From CAYTNY01 sp964439215 (GTDB lineage Bacteria; Oederibacteriota; PGYV01; CAYTNY01), in NCBI GenBank assembly GCA_964439215.1, contig CAYTNY010000006.1:1-44821 (forward strand): a stretch of 44,821 nt of DNA. Reading direction: 5' to 3'. Each line of letters opens with the position of its first letter. Within the stretch, counting starts at the first letter, position 1. This document shows, in pieces, positions 40,933-44,821 of the stretch. The notes beneath the pieces were generated by a model, which searched no databases, was not told where the DNA came from, and worked only from the letters and a program-made list of their open reading frames with translations. The translations under genes and the position numbers were made by a program.

Positions 40933-41813
40933 CTTGCCATCCGCCGCTCTCTTTTTTTAAAAAAAGAAATAAGTTCATTTATATAAGGTTCCCCGCATTT
41001 AAGGGTCATATGATCAATCCCCGTATTCTTGAACATTTTAAAAAGCTTTTCATCCTCAAGCTCTGTTTTTTTTCTTATTTTAGCCGCTGTTTTTTTTGAA
41101 CCTGAATTCATCCAGAAAGTCTTCCCTGTCTCAGGATCATAAGCCGGCAAAAGCCCGAAATCAGGCATGCCATAATCGCCTTCATCCCTTATCACTACAG
41201 CTATTACATCGTGCCGATGCCTTAATATTTTTAAAGCATCCCTGTAATTTGAATCATCAAAAAAATCTGATATTAAAAAAATAGTGCTTCTTTTTTTCAG
41301 CAGATGAGCCAGATACACACACCCCGCCGCGATATCCGTTCCGGTTTTCTTCTGCCTGTGATACAGCATTTCCCTTATCATTCTCATTATGTGCTTTTTC
41401 CCTTTTCTGGGCGGAATATATTTTTCTATTTCATCGGAAAACCCCATAAAACCGGCCCTGTCATTGTTTACATTCGCCGTAAAAGCAAGCGCGGATACAA
41501 ATTCAAACACCATGGCGCTTTTAAAATTTTCTTTTGTGCCGAAATCCAGCGAACCGCTCATATCAACCGCAAATATAACCTGAAGTTCGCGTTCTTCCAC
41601 AAAAGTTTTAACATAGGGAGTATTCATTCTGGCTGTTACATTCCAGTCAATTGTCCGTATGTCATCTCCTTCTGTATATTCTCTGGCCTCCGTAAATTCA
41701 ATGCCGCTCCCTTTAAAAGAAGAAAGATATTCCCCCTGAAGGACCGTATTTACAAGATGTCTTGTGGTTATCTCTATGCGTTTGATTTTTTTCAGTACTT
41801 CTTTTGGTATCAT
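40929..41813 (-). CDS. DUF58 protein (VWA-like)
   Basis: A 294-residue soluble protein. The DUF58 signature GSGIEFTEAREYTEGDD, followed by RTIDWNVTARM, lies at about 36-64, and a VWA-like fold with VDMSGSLDFG follows. Genes of this family nearly always accompany MoxR ATPases and Bat proteins. The proteins are thought to act with them as chaperone-like complexes on envelope or metal-cofactor targets. It starts 15 bases after moxR. Confidence 0.93.
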   Translation of the reverse strand: MIPKEVLKKIKRIEITTRHLVNTVLQGEYLSSFKGSGIEFTEAREYTEGDDIRTIDWNVTARMNTPYVKTFVEERELQVIFAVDMSGSLDFGTKENFKSAMVFEFVSALAFTANVNNDRAGFMGFSDEIEKYIPPRKGKKHIMRMIREMLYHRQKKTGTDIAAGCVYLAHLLKKRSTIFLISDFFDDSNYRDALKILRHRHDVIAVVIRDEGDYGMPDFGLLPAYDPETGKTFWMNSGSKKTAAKIRKKTELEDEKLFKMFKNTGIDHMTLKCGEPYINELISFFKKRERRMAR

Positions 41814-41828
41814 TTTCAGACCGCCGTT

Positions 41829-42812
41829 TTACGGAACTTTTATTTTTCCTATTATTCTTTCTATTATATTATCCGGAGAAATATCCTCCGCCTCCGCTTC
41901 ATAAGAAAGAATCAGCCGGTGCCTGAGGACTTCTTTCGCGAGTTCTTTAATGTCATCAGGCGAAACATAGCCCCTGCCTTCCAGAAACGCATTTGCCTTT
42001 GACGCTGTAATAAGCCCAATAGACGCCCTCGGCGAACATCCATACTCCACAAGATGTTTTATGTCCAGCTTGTATTCTTCGGGATTTCTCGTAGAAAATA
42101 CAATATCAGTAACGTATTGTTTTATTTTTTCATCCACATAGACAGCATCCGTTATTTTTCTCATATCAATAATATCTTTTGGCTTCAGTATCTTTGATAT
42201 GCTTATTTCTTTACCGTCCGTCATTCTGTTTATTATTTCAAGTTCTTCTTCTTTGCCGGGGTATGTAACAATGGTTTTCATTAAAAATCTGTCTATCTGC
42301 GCCTCAGGCAGTGGATAAGTACCTTCAGTTTCTATGGGGTTCTGGGTCGCCATAACAATAAACGGCTCTTCCAGAGAAAAAGTTTTATCGCCTATTGTTA
42401 CCTGTTTTTCCTGCATTGCCTCAAGCAGAGCGGACTGAACTTTTGCGGGAGCTCTGTTTATCTCATCCGCAAGTATTATATTCGCGAATATCGGTCCTTT
42501 GGAAATTCCGAACCCGCCTGTTTTTGCGTTATAAATCCTGGTTCCCATAAGATCCGCGGGCAGAAGGTCCGGCGTAAACTGTATTCTGGAAAATTCCGTA
42601 TTGATTGTATCCGAAAGGGTCTTTACCGAAAGCGTCTTTGCAAGCCCCGGGACCCCTTCCAAAAGAATATGTCCTCTTGCCAAAAGGCCTATTATCAGAC
42701 TCCGTATCATTTTTTCCTGCCCTACTATGACTTTTTCCACTTCTGAAAAGGCAGTATTCAGTTTTTCGGATTTTTCCCTGTCTTTCTGGCTTAATTTTAC
42801 AACTTTTGACAT
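41829..42812 (-). CDS. MoxR-family AAA+ ATPase
   Basis: A 327-residue ATPase of the MoxR/RavA class. It has Walker A GVPGLAKT (about 54-61), Walker B IILADEINRA, sensor I in VMATQNPIE, and the arginine finger and sensor II regions in the C-terminal lid. MoxR proteins act as chaperones for metal-cofactor insertion and complex assembly together with VWA proteins such as the three encoded after it. The ATG at 42812 fits the AAGGAAGG box; a GTG at 42821 lies within the ribosome-binding region. Confidence 0.95.
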   Translation of the reverse strand: MSKVVKLSQKDREKSEKLNTAFSEVEKVIVGQEKMIRSLIIGLLARGHILLEGVPGLAKTLSVKTLSDTINTEFSRIQFTPDLLPADLMGTRIYNAKTGGFGISKGPIFANIILADEINRAPAKVQSALLEAMQEKQVTIGDKTFSLEEPFIVMATQNPIETEGTYPLPEAQIDRFLMKTIVTYPGKEEELEIINRMTDGKEISISKILKPKDIIDMRKITDAVYVDEKIKQYVTDIVFSTRNPEEYKLDIKHLVEYGCSPRASIGLITASKANAFLEGRGYVSPDDIKELAKEVLRHRLILSYEAEAEDISPDNIIERIIGKIKVP

Positions 42813-42892
42813 TTGACTCACCTTCCTTGCTGTTTTTTTGGTGTGTCCGGCAGAATATCCCGGAATAATCTTTATATTATCCGCAGTATAGC

Positions 42893-43642
42893 TTATTTTA
42901 TAACCACTATTGACCCCACATTAACGTATTCACGGAGTTCTTCTATATTGCTGTTTAACATTCTAATGCATCCTGATGACGCATTATTTCCCAAAGATGC
43001 CGGATCATTTGTCCCGTGAATCGCAATGCCCGACCCGGGCGGTATATGCCTGCCCCCGCTGTCCCTGGGTATAAGTCCTTTTTTCTTTGCTTCTTCATGC
43101 CTTTTTCTGTCTGCCGCATTCGGAAAAGACAGCCTCATAAAAACGGTCCCGTAGGCCCGCCGGCCCAGATCCTCATCTCTTCCCCATTTCGAAAATCCGT
43201 CAGACGCTTTAAAATAAACAGCATTCATACGTTCAAGGCTCAATCTACCTTTATCGTATTTTTTTATTTCCTTTTCATATTTTTTCCGCAGTTTTTTATA
43301 TGACGCCGTTCCTTTTTCTGATTTTTCAAGGACCAGCTCCATATCAAAAAGCTTTAATGGTTTTTTATATTCCCAGATCTGAGTTATTCTGTATGCGCCG
43401 CGGGGAGTGCGTTTATCGCCTTTATAAAGTTTATTTCCCGCTGTTTTCCCCGTCGCTATATTATATATCCTTAATGTTTTAAGATCCCTGTTTACAAGAT
43501 AAAGTCTTTTTTCTTCTTTGTCAACAAAAACAACATAATTTTCTTTGTTGTTTTCGAAATAAACCTTCAGAAAATCCAGACTTTTTGCGTGCACCTGCAG
43601 AGATGCACAGAAAAAAATGATAAAGGCCGCAAATATCTTCAT
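42893..43642 (-). CDS. L,D-transpeptidase (YkuD)
   Basis: A 249-residue secreted enzyme with a signal peptide (about 1-19, ending VHA). The YkuD domain fills residues 35-248, and the active-site motif is HGTNDPASLG then SSGCIRM with catalytic Cys near 223. It forms 3-3 cross-links in peptidoglycan or attaches proteins to it. It lacks a LysM or SPOR anchor. It lies 5 bases after the kinase-deaminase gene and 80 bases before moxR. Confidence 0.93.
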   Translation of the reverse strand: MKIFAAFIIFFCASLQVHAKSLDFLKVYFENNKENYVVFVDKEEKRLYLVNRDLKTLRIYNIATGKTAGNKLYKGDKRTPRGAYRITQIWEYKKPLKLFDMELVLEKSEKGTASYKKLRKKYEKEIKKYDKGRLSLERMNAVYFKASDGFSKWGRDEDLGRRAYGTVFMRLSFPNAADRKRHEEAKKKGLIPRDSGGRHIPPGSGIAIHGTNDPASLGNNASSGCIRMLNSNIEELREYVNVGSIVVIK

Positions 43643-43647
43643 AATTA

Positions 43648-44676
43648 TCAGTCGAGCACCTGTATTTTCATATCGGGCCGGGGTATCACTTCAAAACCCA
43701 CTCCTGCTTCGGCAAAAAGCTCTTTATAAAGCGGATCAGGATATTCATTTGATGTTACAAACCTTTTTACTCCTGCATTTACCAGCATTTTCGCGCATAT
43801 TATACAGGGAGAGTGCGTGCAGTAAACAACCGTGCCTTTAGTATCCGCCGAATGCGACGCAGCCTGTATTATCGCGTTCTGTTCCGCATGTATTGCGCGG
43901 CATATTTCATGCCGGGTGCCTGATATAATACCCATCTGATCGCGCAGGCATCCGAGCCGGATACAGTCTTTTATACCTTTTGCCGCGCCGTTGTATCCGG
44001 TGCTTATAATATGATTGTCCCTTACCATCACCGCCCCCACGTGATGCCGCAAACAGGTTGAACGCTCCGCCGCAAGATAAGCCATTTTCATGAAATATTC
44101 ATCCCACGACGGCCTTGAATACGGCCTGTAATCTATTTTTTTCAGTATATCGTCTATCTGTGCATAAAGTTCTTCTTTTCCTTTTGAATTATCCACTTTA
44201 TAATCAGCCATTTCAAAACATCTGTTAAGCTGCTGCGCGTTTTCATTCTCTGTATTTTCTTTTTCTTCCCTGATTTTAAACTCTTCAAGTGTATCCCCGT
44301 CCCCAAGCCTGCCCCTTTTCCGAGCTCTTTCAAATCTTGTTTTTATATCCGCGTTCACCCCTATAAGTTTGAACCCTTTAAGATTATTTCTTAACTCTTC
44401 CGCTTCTTTCGGATTTCTTATGCTGTCTATTACCGCCTGAGGGGCGTTTTTTATTTTCGCGACTGTCCTGTGCGCCAGAACCGCGGCTCCTTCCTTTTCC
44501 CTGAGTTCATTTCCTATGGAAATGAGATTTTCCCTTACAGGCTCCATCCCTCGTTCTTTCGCGGCATCGCGCAGAATATCTGAAAGGGATGTCATTATAA
44601 ACTTATGTTTCTCAACCAGATATTTTATTGCCTCGCCCTTGCCTGCCGCATTCGGCCCTGTAAAACCTAAAAACAT
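43648..44676 (-). CDS. P-loop nucleotide kinase fused to dCMP deaminase
   Basis: A two-domain protein of 342 residues. Residues 1-180 form a P-loop NTPase with GPNAAGKGE (7-15), similar to dephospho-CoA/deoxynucleotide kinases. Residues 190-342 form a zinc-dependent dCMP/cytidine deaminase with HAE (263-265) and PCIIC (290-294). It probably converts dCMP to dUMP. The same domain order is known from AvcD/dCTP-deaminase antiphage proteins, which are longer (about 500 residues). A housekeeping role is equally possible. GGAGG fixes the ATG at 44676. Confidence 0.87.
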   Translation of the reverse strand: MFLGFTGPNAAGKGEAIKYLVEKHKFIMTSLSDILRDAAKERGMEPVRENLISIGNELREKEGAAVLAHRTVAKIKNAPQAVIDSIRNPKEAEELRNNLKGFKLIGVNADIKTRFERARKRGRLGDGDTLEEFKIREEKENTENENAQQLNRCFEMADYKVDNSKGKEELYAQIDDILKKIDYRPYSRPSWDEYFMKMAYLAAERSTCLRHHVGAVMVRDNHIISTGYNGAAKGIKDCIRLGCLRDQMGIISGTRHEICRAIHAEQNAIIQAASHSADTKGTVVYCTHSPCIICAKMLVNAGVKRFVTSNEYPDPLYKELFAEAGVGFEVIPRPDMKIQVLD

Positions 44677-44712
44677 AATCAACCTCCGGAATTTACAAAC
44701 AGTTTTTTATAT

Positions 44713-44740
44713 ATTATACCGTCCGATGCAAAAAGTTCAA
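44713..44740 (-). promoter_or_regulatory. Predicted promoter of the kinase-deaminase operon
   Basis: Minus-strand TTGAAC (44740-44735) and a perfect TATAAT (44718-44713) are separated by 16 bases. The transcript would start near 44706, 30 bases before the ATG. Confidence 0.65.
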
Positions 44741-44766
44741 TAAAAATGTAAGCCCCAGAAACCGCA

Positions 44767-44821
44767 TATAGATTGCAAGTTTTATTGCAACACCTCATAG
44801 AATCAAAGTCTTTTTTTTTGC
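44767..44821. repeat. Dispersed intergenic repeat, right-edge copy (truncated by window)
   Basis: The 55 bases match 37023-37078 at about 48 of 54 aligned positions, including the T9 run. The element continues beyond the window. TTGCAA-N6-TTGCAA (44773-44790) is perfect and centred at about -75.5 relative to the predicted start of the kinase-deaminase transcript. Confidence 0.75.

Overview
The window is a gene-dense, moderately low-GC bacterial chromosome segment with almost all genes on the minus strand. Only three genes are on the plus strand (521-1438, 37339-38055, 38055-38837). Many neighbouring genes overlap by 1-4 bases (ATGA or TTGA junctions), and TTG/GTG starts are common. Lgt, LspA, an L,D-transpeptidase, lipid-linked glycan genes and many TPR proteins point to a diderm bacterium, probably from an uncultivated phylum such as the Goldbacteria/Omnitrophota/Elusimicrobia grouping. 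That placement is an impression from gene content, not a search result. I saw no rRNA, tRNA, CRISPR array, transposase or prophage.

Layout by minus-strand operon, read right to left. (1) 44676 to 38827: a P-loop kinase/dCMP-deaminase fusion, an L,D-transpeptidase, MoxR, DUF58 and two BatA/BatB-type VWA proteins. (2) 36905 to 33807: a Crp-like cyclic-nucleotide-binding regulator, a CHASE2 membrane protein with a cyclase-like but degenerate C-terminus, and a class II cAMP phosphodiesterase-like protein. Together they look like a compact cyclic-nucleotide module. RimI follows, then an ECF sigma/anti-sigma pair with a secreted DUF3106-like protein, then MgtE. (3) 30064 to 17475: nine almost back-to-back genes for lipid-linked glycan assembly and possibly protein O-glycosylation. 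They encode an O-antigen-ligase/TPR protein, a DUF2723/TPR protein, two GT4 enzymes, a GT-C protein, a WecA/MraY-type transferase, a UGM/HemY-like flavoprotein and two TPR proteins. (4) 17325 to 8631: IleS, a DUF5665-like protein, a PAS membrane protein, LspA, Lgt, RluD, a second O-antigen-ligase/TPR protein and a macro-domain protein. (5) 8405 to 1510: the translation/transcription operon rimP-nusA-infB-rbfA-nrnA-ribF plus a small membrane protein. It ends at a strong bidirectional terminator shared with the CBS-GGDEF gene.

The least explained material is intergenic. A modular dispersed repeat occurs at the left edge (about 14-225), between the divergent crp-like and GT2 genes (37021-37209), and at the right edge upstream of the kinase-deaminase gene (44767 to beyond the window). 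Its end carries TTGCAA-N6-TTGCA(A/G), which lies exactly 26 bases from the predicted -35 boxes of both minus-strand genes next to it. Other points of interest are an intrinsic-terminator-like hairpin in the rimP leader, the cyclic-nucleotide module, and the kinase-deaminase fusion, whose domain order resembles AvcD/dCTP-deaminase antiphage proteins.
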